Shown piece by piece: positions 7,675 to 16,294 of a stretch of DNA of 64,000 nucleotides (the stretch's first letter is position 1; every line of letters starts with the position of its first letter). The position numbers and the translations under genes are program-made. Location of the stretch: NCBI RefSeq assembly GCF_002553505.1, contig NZ_PDCP01000029.1, forward strand, positions 1 to 64,000, read 5' to 3'. The stretch comes from Mycolicibacterium agri. Its GTDB lineage: Bacteria; Actinomycetota; Actinomycetes; Mycobacteriales; Mycobacteriaceae. The notes below the pieces were generated by a model, which worked only from the letters and a program-made list of their open reading frames with translations, was not told where the DNA came from and searched no databases.

Positions 7675-9083
7675 GCCAGCCCCGCCTACCGGATGGCTTC
7701 GCCGTGCAAGTCGACCGCCGAGTCAAGGTGCTGGGCGAGGGCGCCGCGCTGCTCGGCGGGTCGCCCACCCGGTTGTTGCGGCTGGCGCCCGCAGCGCAGA
7801 CCATGCTCAATGGAGGCCGGCTCGAGGTGCACGATGCACTCAGCGCGCAGGTCGCCCGCACCCTGCTCGACGCCACCGTCGCGCACCCGCGACCAGCCAG
7901 CGGGCCATCTCATCGTGACGTCACCGTCGTAATACCCGTGCGGGACAACGCATCTGGCGTGCACCGACTGGTGTCGGCGCTTCGTGGCCTGCGCGTCGTC
8001 GTGGTCGACGACGGATCGGTCACCCCGATCCAGCAAGCGGACTTCGAGGGCATGCACTGCGACGTGCATGTGCTGCGCCACCCGTACAGCAGGGGTCCGG
8101 CCGCAGCGCGCAACACCGGCTTGGCCGTGTGCACGACGGACTTCGTCGCGTTCCTCGACTCCGATGTCGTTCCCCGGCGCGGATGGCTGGAAGCGCTGCT
8201 CGGTCACTTCTGCGATCCTGCAGTGGCTTTGGTAGCTCCGCGCATCGTGAACCTGGCGCAGCCGGACAGCCTGATCGCCCGCTACGAGGCGGTGCGGTCC
8301 TCGCTGGACCTCGGCCAGCGAGAGGCGCCCGTGGTGCCGTACGGCACGGTCTCCTACGTGCCGAGCGCCGCCATCATCTGCCGGCGTTCCGTGATGAACG
8401 AGGTGGGCGGTTTCGACGAAACGCTGAAGTCGGGCGAGGATGTCGACCTGTGCTGGCGGTTCGTCGAAGCCGGAGCTCGGTTGCGCTACGAGCCCATCGC
8501 CATGGTCGCCCACGAACATCGCACACAACTACGAGAATGGTTCGCGCGCAGGGCATTTTACGGTGAATCGGCTGCGCCGCTATCCGTGCGACATCCCGGC
8601 AAGACAGCACCGCTGGTCATCTCAGGATGGACGCTGGTGGTGTGGATCCTGCTCACGATGGGCTCCGCGATCGGCTACCTGGCGTCGATGCTGGTGGCCG
8701 CGATCACCGGCCGGCGGATCGCAAAGTCGCTCGACAGCGTCGACACCGAGCCGAAAGAAGTCGCGGTCGTGGCGGCCCACGCTCTGTGGTCAGGCGCGCT
8801 GCAACTCGCCGCGGCCATCTGTCGGCACTACTGGCCCATCGCTCTGATCGCCGCTCTGCTGTCGCGCCGGTGCAGAAACGTGGTGCTGGTCGCGGCGATC
8901 GTGGACGGCCTGGTGGACTGGCTGAGGCGGCGCGGTAACTCCGACGACGACGCCAAGCCTGTCGGCCTCGTCAGTTATCTGCTCCTCAAGCGCCTCGACG
9001 ACATCGCCTACGGCACCGGGCTGTGGACCGGGGTGATTCGGGAACGGCACGTCGGCGCGTTGAAACCGCAGATCCGGACCTGA
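7671..9083 (+). CDS. mftF: Mycofactocin glycosyltransferase MftF
   Basis: MftF is a 470-residue family-2 glycosyltransferase that decorates pre-mycofactocin with a glucose chain. Residues about 80-310 form the GT-A domain, with VTVVIPVRDN at its start, VVVDDGS for nucleotide binding, the metal motif FLDSD, and GGFDETLKSGEDVDLCWR as acceptor/catalytic region. A N-terminal segment of about 75 residues precedes it, and the C-terminal third contains several hydrophobic segments (VVWILLTMGSAIGYLASML and others), so the protein is probably membrane-associated. The ATG at 7671 overlaps the mftE stop. Its TGA is in the same reading frame as mftG, only 9 nt before the mftG start. Confidence 0.95.
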   Translation: MSQPRLPDGFAVQVDRRVKVLGEGAALLGGSPTRLLRLAPAAQTMLNGGRLEVHDALSAQVARTLLDATVAHPRPASGPSHRDVTVVIPVRDNASGVHRLVSALRGLRVVVVDDGSVTPIQQADFEGMHCDVHVLRHPYSRGPAAARNTGLAVCTTDFVAFLDSDVVPRRGWLEALLGHFCDPAVALVAPRIVNLAQPDSLIARYEAVRSSLDLGQREAPVVPYGTVSYVPSAAIICRRSVMNEVGGFDETLKSGEDVDLCWRFVEAGARLRYEPIAMVAHEHRTQLREWFARRAFYGESAAPLSVRHPGKTAPLVISGWTLVVWILLTMGSAIGYLASMLVAAITGRRIAKSLDSVDTEPKEVAVVAAHALWSGALQLAAAICRHYWPIALIAALLSRRCRNVVLVAAIVDGLVDWLRRRGNSDDDAKPVGLVSYLLLKRLDDIAYGTGLWTGVIRERHVGALKPQIRT

Positions 9084-9092
9084 AGCACCACA

Positions 9093-10547
9093 TTGCAGGG
9101 TGATGCTGTCGGCGCTTTTAGCGACGTCCTCGTCATCGGCGCAGGCAGCGCTGGATCCGTTGTAGCCGAGCGTCTTTCCCGCGACGAATCCTGCCGGGTC
9201 ACGGTCGTCGAGTCCGGACCCGCACCGTCCGATCCGCGGGTGAGGGCACAGATCACCAACGCCGTGAGGATGCCGATCGGTGCGGCCAGTTCGGTCGTGC
9301 GCCACTACACGGCCAAGCTGACGGACCATCCGGTACGGCACGGGCACGTCATGCGTGGCGCGGTGGTCGGCGGTTCGGGCGCGGTCAACGGCGGCTACTT
9401 CTGCCGCGCGCTGCCCGAGGATTTCGAGAGGTGGTCACTGCCGGGCTGGTCGTGGGATGATGTGCTGCCACACTTTCTGGCGATCGAGAGCGATCTGGAC
9501 TTCGACGGACCGCTACACGGTTCAGCGGGACCGATACTCGTGCGCCGGGTATCCGAATTCGACGGGTGCACAGCAAGTTTCGTCGACGCCGCCACCGAGA
9601 TGGGCTATCCATGGGTTGCCGATCTGAACGGTGCGGAGCCGGGGAAGCCGCCGGAACACGGCATCGGTGCCGTCCCGCTGAACATCAACGGCGGCATCAG
9701 AATTGGCCCAGGTGGAGCCTTCCTCCAGCCGGCCCTCGACCGTCCGAACCTGACACTCGTGGCCGATACACGGGTCATCCGAATCCGAATCGACGGCGGT
9801 CGCGCGACGGGCGTCGAATGCGGCGGCACCGACGGCCACCTCCTCTTGGCCGCTGATCGCGTTGTATTGTGCGCTGGCGCAATAGGATCAGCGCAATTGC
9901 TGATGCTGTCGGGCATCGGTCCCGAAGATGTGCTCACCGCAGCGGGCATCCCCGTGTCAGTCGAACTTCCCGTAGGCGCAAGGACGAGTGATCATCCCGA
10001 ATGGGTGGTGCCGGTCGGGTGGACGCCCACTCACGACCTGCCGCCGGTGGAGGCGATCCTCACCACGCCGAACGGTCTTGAGATTCGTCCGTATACGCGG
10101 GGATTCGGCGCGATGGTCGACGGCGCCGCTCCCGATCCCGCTGACCGACCGCATATCGGCGTCGCGCTCATGCACCCTCGATCACGGGGCAGATTGAGGG
10201 TTGTGTCCACCGATCCCGACGCCGCGCCCGTCATCGAGCAGCGATACGACACAGACCCTCACGATGTGGCCGCGTTGAGCGCAGGCGCGGAGCTGGCCCG
10301 CGAACTCGCCTCGACCACAACGACAGTCGGCCGAGCAACGTGGTCCACGTCGCAGCATCTGTGTGGCTCGGCGCCGATGGGAAGCGACGGCGATGCCGAC
10401 GCCGTTGTCGACGAGCGCTGCGCCGTGCGCGGCGTCGACGGGCTATGGGTGATCGACGGATCCGTCCTGCCCACCGTCACCGGCCGCGGCCCGCACGCGA
10501 CCATCGTCATGCTCGGCCACCGCGCCGCCGACTTCGTCGTCGCCTAG
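9093..10547 (+). CDS. mftG: Mycofactocin-associated GMC oxidoreductase MftG
   Basis: MftG is a 484-residue FAD flavoprotein of the glucose-methanol-choline family. In M. smegmatis it has been reported to re-oxidise mycofactocinol and pass electrons towards respiration, which closes the cofactor cycle. The FAD fold DVLVIGAGSAGSVVAERLS begins at residue 11. The active-site region SQHLCGSAPMG and the C-terminal IDGSVLPTVTGRGPHATIVMLG are typical. The only usable start after the mftF stop is TTG at 9093, because the same frame contains the mftF TGA at 9081. Its last 105 nt lie antisense to the 3' end of the MFS gene. Confidence 0.93.
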   Translation: MQGDAVGAFSDVLVIGAGSAGSVVAERLSRDESCRVTVVESGPAPSDPRVRAQITNAVRMPIGAASSVVRHYTAKLTDHPVRHGHVMRGAVVGGSGAVNGGYFCRALPEDFERWSLPGWSWDDVLPHFLAIESDLDFDGPLHGSAGPILVRRVSEFDGCTASFVDAATEMGYPWVADLNGAEPGKPPEHGIGAVPLNINGGIRIGPGGAFLQPALDRPNLTLVADTRVIRIRIDGGRATGVECGGTDGHLLLAADRVVLCAGAIGSAQLLMLSGIGPEDVLTAAGIPVSVELPVGARTSDHPEWVVPVGWTPTHDLPPVEAILTTPNGLEIRPYTRGFGAMVDGAAPDPADRPHIGVALMHPRSRGRLRVVSTDPDAAPVIEQRYDTDPHDVAALSAGAELARELASTTTTVGRATWSTSQHLCGSAPMGSDGDADAVVDERCAVRGVDGLWVIDGSVLPTVTGRGPHATIVMLGHRAADFVVA

Positions 10548-12152
10548 CGCCGACGCCGCCGGGCTGCCGGACTTGCCGAAACGGCTTAGCACTCCGCGCG
10601 TCACGCGCGGCTGAGTGCCGTCGCGACCGGGCGCCACGAACGCCACGACGACGGCCGCGATCGCCAGCACGACGGCCAACACGACAACCGACAGCTCCAT
10701 CGCGTCGAGGAACGCCGACTCGGCCAGCCGGAACAGCTCGGCACCCTGCGGTCCCATCTGTTCGGCCACCTCGAGCGCATTGGCGATCGAATCCAGTGCA
10801 GGACCGCGGACCTGCTCGGGCAATCCGACCAGACCGGGGCTCAGGGCGCTGCTGTACTGAGCCGCCAGCACCGACCCGGCCACCGCGATCCCGATCGCCG
10901 CCCCGACTTCACGGGTGGTGTCGTTGACAGCCGAAGCGACGCCCTGCTTTTCGGTGGGCACCGCATTCATGATCGCCGAAGTCGTCGGCGCCACACACAA
11001 TCCGATGCCGACGGCGATGGTGAGGAACGGCGCGACCATGGTCACATACGAGGTGTCCGCCTCGAGGAAGCTCATCCAGTAAAGCCCGGCGGCGATGAAC
11101 CCCAAGCCGCTCGAAACCGCCACCCGCAGACCAATCTTCGGAAGATACAGATGCATGGTGGCGCCCAGCGCCATCACGGGAACCGCCAACGGGGTCAACG
11201 CCAGACCGGTCGTCAACGCGCTGTAGCCGAGGACCAGCTGCATGTACTGCATGATGACCAAGAAGAAGCCGAAGTTGGCGAAGAACAGGAAGGTGATGCC
11301 GAGCGAGCCGGTCGCGAAATCCGGTTTGGCGAACAGCCGTACGTCCAGCAGAGGATGCGGGCGGCGCAATTCGACTGCGGCGAAAACGCCCGCCAACACC
11401 ACACCCGCCAACATGCACCCCCAGACGACGGGATGGGTCCACCCGCGCGGCGGGGCTTCAAGGACGCCGAACACGAACACTGCGACCGCTGCGCCGCTCA
11501 GCACCGCGCCGACCCAATCCACCGGAGTTGCGGTTTCGTCGCGCGCCGACCGGATCGTCAGCGTGCAAGCGAACATGAGAACTCCGGCCGCGGCGAAGCC
11601 GTAGAAGATCGACTGCCACGGGAAGAAGTGCAGCAGCAGGCCGGTTCCCATGAAACCGACGACCGCGCCCGAACTCGCGACGCCTGCCCAGATCCCGACC
11701 GCCTTGTTGCGTTCGCTTTTCGGAAACGCCGATGTCAACAACGACAGCGTGGCCGGCATGATGAACGCCGCGCCGACGCCTGCGACCGCGCGCGCGACGA
11801 TGATCTGCGTCGGGCTGTCGAAGATCGTCGGGGCAAGCGAGGCGACGGCGAAGATCGCGAGGCCGAGCAACAACGCGCCCCGTCGTCCATAGCGGTCACC
11901 GAGGGCGCCCGCAGGCAACAGCAGACACGCCAACACCAATGTGTACCCGTCGACCACCCAGGTCAGTTGGGTCTGGGTGGCCGCCGTCTCGAGCGCAATG
12001 TCGGGCAGCGCAGCGTTGAGCGCCACCATCGACGCGATCACCAACAGCACATCGACCGCGGCGACGGTCAGCAACCAGAAGCGCCCGAACTTCGAAAGGG
12101 TGACGAGGTTGGCGTCGATATCCTGTTCGGACCGGACGAGGGTGTCGGCCAT
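10443..12152 (-). CDS. MFS drug-efflux permease, DHA2 (EmrB/QacA-like, 14 TM)
   Basis: This 569-residue integral membrane protein belongs to the 14-helix drug:H+ antiporter family. Motif A (GALGDRYGRRGALLLG), motif B-like R in VARAVAGVGAA and motif C-like glycines after ASSGAVVGFMGTG are present, and hydrophobic helices continue to about residue 510. The last 50 residues are hydrophilic, rich in Gly and Asp, and are encoded opposite the end of mftG, so the two genes overlap tail to tail by 105 bp. The gene diverges from a TetR regulator across 94 bp containing two AGACT-N3-AGTCT sites, a classic repressor-pump layout. The exported compound is unknown. Confidence 0.9.
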   Translation of the reverse strand: MADTLVRSEQDIDANLVTLSKFGRFWLLTVAAVDVLLVIASMVALNAALPDIALETAATQTQLTWVVDGYTLVLACLLLPAGALGDRYGRRGALLLGLAIFAVASLAPTIFDSPTQIIVARAVAGVGAAFIMPATLSLLTSAFPKSERNKAVGIWAGVASSGAVVGFMGTGLLLHFFPWQSIFYGFAAAGVLMFACTLTIRSARDETATPVDWVGAVLSGAAVAVFVFGVLEAPPRGWTHPVVWGCMLAGVVLAGVFAAVELRRPHPLLDVRLFAKPDFATGSLGITFLFFANFGFFLVIMQYMQLVLGYSALTTGLALTPLAVPVMALGATMHLYLPKIGLRVAVSSGLGFIAAGLYWMSFLEADTSYVTMVAPFLTIAVGIGLCVAPTTSAIMNAVPTEKQGVASAVNDTTREVGAAIGIAVAGSVLAAQYSSALSPGLVGLPEQVRGPALDSIANALEVAEQMGPQGAELFRLAESAFLDAMELSVVVLAVVLAIAAVVVAFVAPGRDGTQPRVTRGVLSRFGKSGSPAASALGDDEVGGAVAEHDDGRVRAAAGDGGQDGSVDHP

Positions 12153-12184
12153 CTGTCGTCGCTCTCTTTCGGCGGATAATCTCT

Positions 12185-12218
12185 GAGACTAACAGTCTCG
12201 GACAGAGACTTATAGTCT
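12185..12218. promoter_or_regulatory. Twin TetR-type operators between efflux pump and tetR
   Basis: Two inverted repeats with the core AGACT-N3-AGTCT lie at 12186-12198 (extended to GAGACT/AGTCTC, 12185-12199) and at 12206-12218, 20 bp apart, about two helical turns. TATAGT (12211-12216) inside the second site could be the -10 for the rightward tetR, so binding there would repress it. The sites sit 33-66 nt upstream of the MFS start. Confidence 0.75.
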
Positions 12219-12246
12219 TGTTCCCACTTGGGAGGTGACGTAAACG

Positions 12247-12906
12247 ATGACCGGGCGTACTGACCCGCGACCAGCACGATCGCGGGCGCGGCTCCTGGAT
12301 GCGGCCACCGCACTGCTGCGCTCAGGCGGGCCGAGCGCCGTGACCGTCGATGCGGTCACCCGCGCCGCCAACGTAGCTCGCGCCACGCTCTATCGCCACT
12401 TCCCGAGCGGAAATGATTTGCTGGCAGCCGCTTTTCACGCCTTGATACCTCCGGTACCGACGCCGCCTGCCGAAGGTTCGCTGCGGGACCGCCTGATCGC
12501 ACTGGTGCAGGCGCAGGCCGAAATGATCGCCGAGGCGCCGGGCACGCTGACGGCGATGTCGTGGCTCAGCCTCGGCGGGGACCTCGATCGGTTGCCGGGG
12601 GCCCCGCATCGCGGCTCGCCCGACAGCCCCGAGGTGTGCACGCTGCGGGAGCGGGTCGCCGAGCAGTATGCGGCGCCGTTCGACGCGATTCTGAGCAGTC
12701 CGCAGGCGGCGGCCGAACTCGGCGACGTCGACCGCGCCGAGGCGGCCGCGCTGCTGCTCGGCCCCATCGCGCTGGGGAAGCTGTCGACCCTGCCCGATTT
12801 CGATTACCGCAGGATCGCCGTCGCCGCCGTGGACGGATTCTTAGCCACCCACCGGAAGAAGACCCGCGAAGTCAGCGCACCGAGTAGCGAATCGGCAGGT
12901 GCTTGA
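12247..12906 (+). CDS. TetR-family regulator of the adjacent MFS pump
   Basis: The 219-residue protein has an N-terminal TetR DNA-binding unit (residues about 10-60: ARLLDAATALLRSGG, VTRAANVARATLYRHFPSGNDLLAAA) and a divergent C-terminal ligand domain. The ATG follows a GGGAGG ribosome site by about 11 nt. The gene is divergent from the MFS gene, and both share the twin operator. Repression of the pump relieved by a pump substrate is the inference from layout. Its 3' end overlaps the convergent P450 gene by 35 bp. Confidence 0.85.
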   Translation: MTGRTDPRPARSRARLLDAATALLRSGGPSAVTVDAVTRAANVARATLYRHFPSGNDLLAAAFHALIPPVPTPPAEGSLRDRLIALVQAQAEMIAEAPGTLTAMSWLSLGGDLDRLPGAPHRGSPDSPEVCTLRERVAEQYAAPFDAILSSPQAAAELGDVDRAEAAALLLGPIALGKLSTLPDFDYRRIAVAAVDGFLATHRKKTREVSAPSSESAGA

Positions 12907-14122
12907 GACCGCCGACGAAGGTCGTCGCCGAAAGCTCCGGTTTTCCAGCCAGCTCAATGGATTCCAGGCGCGGCAGCAACTCGGTGAAGAAGCTGTTCAT
13001 CTCCATGCGGGCGAGTGCGGCGCCCAAGCAGAAGTGCACGCCGTAGCCGAAGGACAGGTGCTTGTTCGGGTCGCGTCCGACGTCGAACCGGAACGGGTCG
13101 TCGAAGATCTCTTCGTCGCGGTTGCCCGAAACATAAGCGAGATAGACGGATTCGCCCTTGGCGATGCGCACACCGCGCACCTCGGTGTCCTCCGCGGCGG
13201 TGCGCATGAACTCTTTGACCGGGGTCGCCCAGCGAATCATCTCCTCGACCGCCGTCGGCATCAGGTTCATGTTCTCCTGCAGCCGCTTCAGCTCGCCGGG
13301 ATTCTCGATCAGCGCATGTAGTCCGCCGGAGATCGCGTCCTTGGTGGTGTCGTGACCCGCGCTGGCCACGATGACGTAGTACGACAGCGTGTCCACGTCG
13401 GACATCAGCTCGCCGTCGATGCGTCCGTTGGCGATCGCCGACGCCAGATCCTCTGTCGGGTTGGCGCGGCGCGAGGCCGTCAATGCCGAGAAGTAGTTGA
13501 AGAAGTCGGTGAGGACAGCGAGCAGATCCTCGGGGGAGTCACCGCGCTGGTGTTCGGCATCTTGGCCGCCGAACATCTCCTGCGTCAGCTTCATCATCCG
13601 CGGGAAGTCGTCCTCGGGCAGGCCGAGCAGCGAAAGGATCACATACAGCGGGAAGTTGACCGCGATCTCCTCGACGAAGTCGCATTCGGGGCCGATGTCG
13701 CGCATCTTGTCGACGTAGCGCTTGGCCAACTCGTCCACCCGAACCTTCAGGGCGCGCATGGCCTTTGGCCGGAACCAGTCCGCGCCGATGGCCCGAACTT
13801 TGCGATGGTGCGGGTCGTCCATGTGGATGAGCGTGCGAAGACCCATGCCGGCCTCCATCTGGGCCTTCAATGCGTCGTCAACCTCCGCGGCGGCCAGCAG
13901 GGGACGCGGCTCGGACAGGAACAGGTCGTTGGCGCGCTCGATGGCCATGATGTCGGCGTGCTTGGTGATCGCCCAGAACGGCCGGTACGGCGGATTGTCG
14001 ACCCACGCCACCGGATTGTTCGCCCGCAGATGGGTGAGCGCCGCGTGCAGGCGCTCGTCGTCGGCGTAGGCGCTGGGATCGGCGAGGACCTTGGCGGCTT
14101 CGTCCATGGTTGGCGTGCTCAT
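12872..14122 (-). CDS. Cytochrome P450 monooxygenase
   Basis: This 416-residue soluble heme enzyme would insert one oxygen atom from O2 into a hydrophobic substrate using electrons from a ferredoxin. The I-helix oxygen-activation motif AGHDTTKD, the K-helix ExxR in EEMIRW, and the heme-thiolate loop FGYGVHFCLGAALARME are all intact. The start at 14122 is chosen because it has an AGGAGG ribosome site 5 nt upstream; the open frame extends further upstream but into the divergent esterase promoter. No ferredoxin is adjacent; the flavoprotein at the left end of the window is a possible but unproven partner system. Subfamily and substrate cannot be assigned from sequence alone. Confidence 0.92.
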   Translation of the reverse strand: MSTPTMDEAAKVLADPSAYADDERLHAALTHLRANNPVAWVDNPPYRPFWAITKHADIMAIERANDLFLSEPRPLLAAAEVDDALKAQMEAGMGLRTLIHMDDPHHRKVRAIGADWFRPKAMRALKVRVDELAKRYVDKMRDIGPECDFVEEIAVNFPLYVILSLLGLPEDDFPRMMKLTQEMFGGQDAEHQRGDSPEDLLAVLTDFFNYFSALTASRRANPTEDLASAIANGRIDGELMSDVDTLSYYVIVASAGHDTTKDAISGGLHALIENPGELKRLQENMNLMPTAVEEMIRWATPVKEFMRTAAEDTEVRGVRIAKGESVYLAYVSGNRDEEIFDDPFRFDVGRDPNKHLSFGYGVHFCLGAALARMEMNSFFTELLPRLESIELAGKPELSATTFVGGLKHLPIRYSVR

Positions 14123-14149
14123 CGAGCCTCCTGGCGTGCTGCGGCGCAG

Positions 14150-14169
14150 AACTTGACGGGTGTCAAGTT
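14150..14169. promoter_or_regulatory. Inverted repeat upstream of the P450 gene
   Basis: A perfect 8-bp inverted repeat AACTTGAC-N4-GTCAAGTT lies 28-47 nt upstream of the P450 start and 70 nt upstream of the divergent esterase. Its TTGAC arms could also serve as -35 elements on either strand. A repressor site is likely, but the regulator is not identifiable. Confidence 0.6.
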
Positions 14170-14238
14170 TAGAGTCTAATCGATCGGTGCGGCCGGGATG
14201 CAGGGTGTTGGCCCAATCGCTGCGTAGGCTCGGATTCC

Positions 14239-15900
14239 GTGCTGCCCGGGACGGCTCGAAGCCTGCGAGTGGTCCTGATCGTCGTGTTGGCGACGGTCCT
14301 GATCGTCGCGCTCGGCCGTGTCCTCGGGCCCTCGACGCGGGCCGTCCTACCGGACATCCTGCAGCCGCCCTCACCCGTCATCCCCCCGACGCCGCACCCG
14401 CAGACCGACACGTCGCTGGTGCGTACGGAGGCGGGCATGGTGCGCGGGGTGGTGGAGTCCGATCACCGGTTGTTCACCGGCATCCCTTATGCCGCACCGC
14501 CTGTCGGCTCGCTGCGGTTCCGCCCGCCGAGGCCGCCGACGCCGTGGGCAGGTGTGCGCGACGCGACCGAGCCCGGCCCGCGGTGCATCCAGGATCCGGG
14601 CGCCGACCCGGAGTTCGGCAGGCAGAGCGACGAGGACTGCCTCAACCTCAACGTCTGGACACCGGCGCTGACTGGATCGCCGCGGCCGGTGATGGTGTGG
14701 ATCCACGGCGGCTCGTTCACGGGTGGCAGCGGCAAGATGTACGACGCCAGGTGGCTCGTCACGCGCGGCGACATCGTCGTCGTCACCATCAACTACCGCC
14801 TCGGAACGCTCGGGTTCCTGGCGCATCCGGCGCTGGGGCCGCCCGGCGCCGTCGGCAATTATGGGCTGCTGGACCAGCAGGCGGCCCTGCGTTGGGTGCG
14901 CGACAACATCGCGAACTTCGGCGGCGACCCCGACCGCGTCACCGTTGCGGGCGAATCCGCAGGCGGCATGTCGGTGTGCGATCACCTGGTGGCGCCGGGC
15001 TCGAAGGGGCTGTTCCGGGCGGCGATCATCCAGAGCGCACCGTGCGGGGCGCAGGCCGACCTGCCGACCGCCGAGCGCAAGAGCATCGACTACGCGGCCC
15101 AGGCCGGGTGCCCGGATCCGAAAACCGCGGCGGACTGCCTGCGCTCGCTACCGGTCGACAAGCTGCGAAAACCCGTGACCTTCTACAACATCGGTGAGGA
15201 CGCGTTGCCGGGGCCGGTGTCGAAATCCGCGGTGCTGCCAGTGGATCCGGTGACCGCGATCGCCAACAACGACGCCGCCCGGGTGCCGGTGTTGATCGGG
15301 ACCAACCGCGACGAGTTCACGCTTTTCGTTGCGCTGCAATATCTTCGGTTGGGCGTGTCGTATACGCCCGAGCACTACCCCGAGCTGCTGCGGGACACCT
15401 TCGGGGCCAACGCCGCCGCGGTCGAGCAGCGGTATCCGCTCAGCGACTTCGGGGGCAGCACCGCGTCGGCATATTCGGCGGCGGTTACCGACGGGGTGTT
15501 CTCCTGCGTCGCCGAGAGAATGAGCGACGACCTCGCTCGTGTCGGACCGGTATACGCCTACGAGTTCAACGACCGCGACGCGCCTGCACCAGAAGCCATG
15601 CGCAACTTGCCTTTTCCGGTTGGAGCGAGCCACTCGCTGGAGTTGCGCTTCCTGTTCGAGGTCGGCGGCGCCGATCCGCTCGACCGTGAGCAGCAGGCGC
15701 TGTCCGACCAGATGATCGACTACTGGAGTCAGTTCATCGTCAAGGGATCCCCTCAGGCCGCGGGCAATCCGGACTGGCCTGCGCTCGGCACCGACGTCGA
15801 CGCGCAGCCGTGGATGTCGCTGGGACCGGGCGGCAGTCGCATCGTCAGAACGTTCGACGACACCCACAACTGCAAGTTCTGGGCGAACCTGCCCGCATAG
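14239..15900 (+). CDS. Type-B carboxylesterase (secreted or membrane-anchored)
   Basis: The 553-residue alpha/beta-hydrolase of the carboxylesterase/cholinesterase family hydrolyses ester bonds of unknown substrates. The N-terminus has a hydrophobic segment (LRVVLIVVLATVLIVALG) acting as signal or anchor, then a proline-rich linker. The family signature EDCLNLNVWTP, the oxyanion-hole HGGSF, the nucleophile elbow GESAGG and a catalytic His in GASHSLELRFLF are present. The GTG at 14239 lies 9 nt after a TAGGCT -10 box, suggesting a leaderless transcript. It is divergent from the P450 gene. Confidence 0.9.
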   Translation: MLPGTARSLRVVLIVVLATVLIVALGRVLGPSTRAVLPDILQPPSPVIPPTPHPQTDTSLVRTEAGMVRGVVESDHRLFTGIPYAAPPVGSLRFRPPRPPTPWAGVRDATEPGPRCIQDPGADPEFGRQSDEDCLNLNVWTPALTGSPRPVMVWIHGGSFTGGSGKMYDARWLVTRGDIVVVTINYRLGTLGFLAHPALGPPGAVGNYGLLDQQAALRWVRDNIANFGGDPDRVTVAGESAGGMSVCDHLVAPGSKGLFRAAIIQSAPCGAQADLPTAERKSIDYAAQAGCPDPKTAADCLRSLPVDKLRKPVTFYNIGEDALPGPVSKSAVLPVDPVTAIANNDAARVPVLIGTNRDEFTLFVALQYLRLGVSYTPEHYPELLRDTFGANAAAVEQRYPLSDFGGSTASAYSAAVTDGVFSCVAERMSDDLARVGPVYAYEFNDRDAPAPEAMRNLPFPVGASHSLELRFLFEVGGADPLDREQQALSDQMIDYWSQFIVKGSPQAAGNPDWPALGTDVDAQPWMSLGPGGSRIVRTFDDTHNCKFWANLPA

Positions 15901-15940
15901 GGCCGTTTTGGGCCGCAGGGGGGCGACATAGGCTGGCGTC

Positions 15941-16294
15941 ATGCCGACTCCGGATCCGCAACGGTTCGCCAACGAATGGGTGCGAGCGTGGAATGCCCAT
16001 GACATCGAGGCTGTGCTCGCCCACTTCCACGACGACGTCGTGTTCACCTCGCCGGTGGCCGCGCGGGTACTGCCGGAGTCGGCGGGCGTGGTGCGGGGCA
16101 AGGTCGCGCTGCGGCACTACTGGAACACCGCGTTGAAGACGCTGCCGGATCTGCGCTTCGAGGTCGTCGGGGTGTACCAGGGGTGCTCGACGCTGGCGAT
16201 CAACTACCGCAACCACCGCGGCGAACTGGTCAACGAAGTGCTGACCTTCGACGGGGATGTGGTGGTCGAAGGCCACGGCACCTACTTGACGTAG
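15941..16294 (+). CDS. SnoaL-like / NTF2-fold small protein
   Basis: The 117-residue protein has the alpha+beta barrel pattern of the NTF2/SnoaL superfamily (FANEWVRAWNAHDIEAVLAHFHDDVVFTSP, then GKVALRHYWNTAL and FEVVGVY). Members include polyketide cyclases, hydratases and non-catalytic ligand-binding proteins, so function is open. TAGGCT (15929-15934) ends 6 nt before the ATG, a strong leaderless arrangement, although the gene lies only 40 nt after the esterase. The last 13 nt overlap the convergent hotdog-fold gene. Confidence 0.8.
   Translation: MPTPDPQRFANEWVRAWNAHDIEAVLAHFHDDVVFTSPVAARVLPESAGVVRGKVALRHYWNTALKTLPDLRFEVVGVYQGCSTLAINYRNHRGELVNEVLTFDGDVVVEGHGTYLT

Noticed and set aside
14122..14374. 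N-terminal extension of the P450 by 84 residues
   Set aside because: It would run through the divergent esterase promoter, and the ATG at 14122 has a good ribosome site and normal P450 length.
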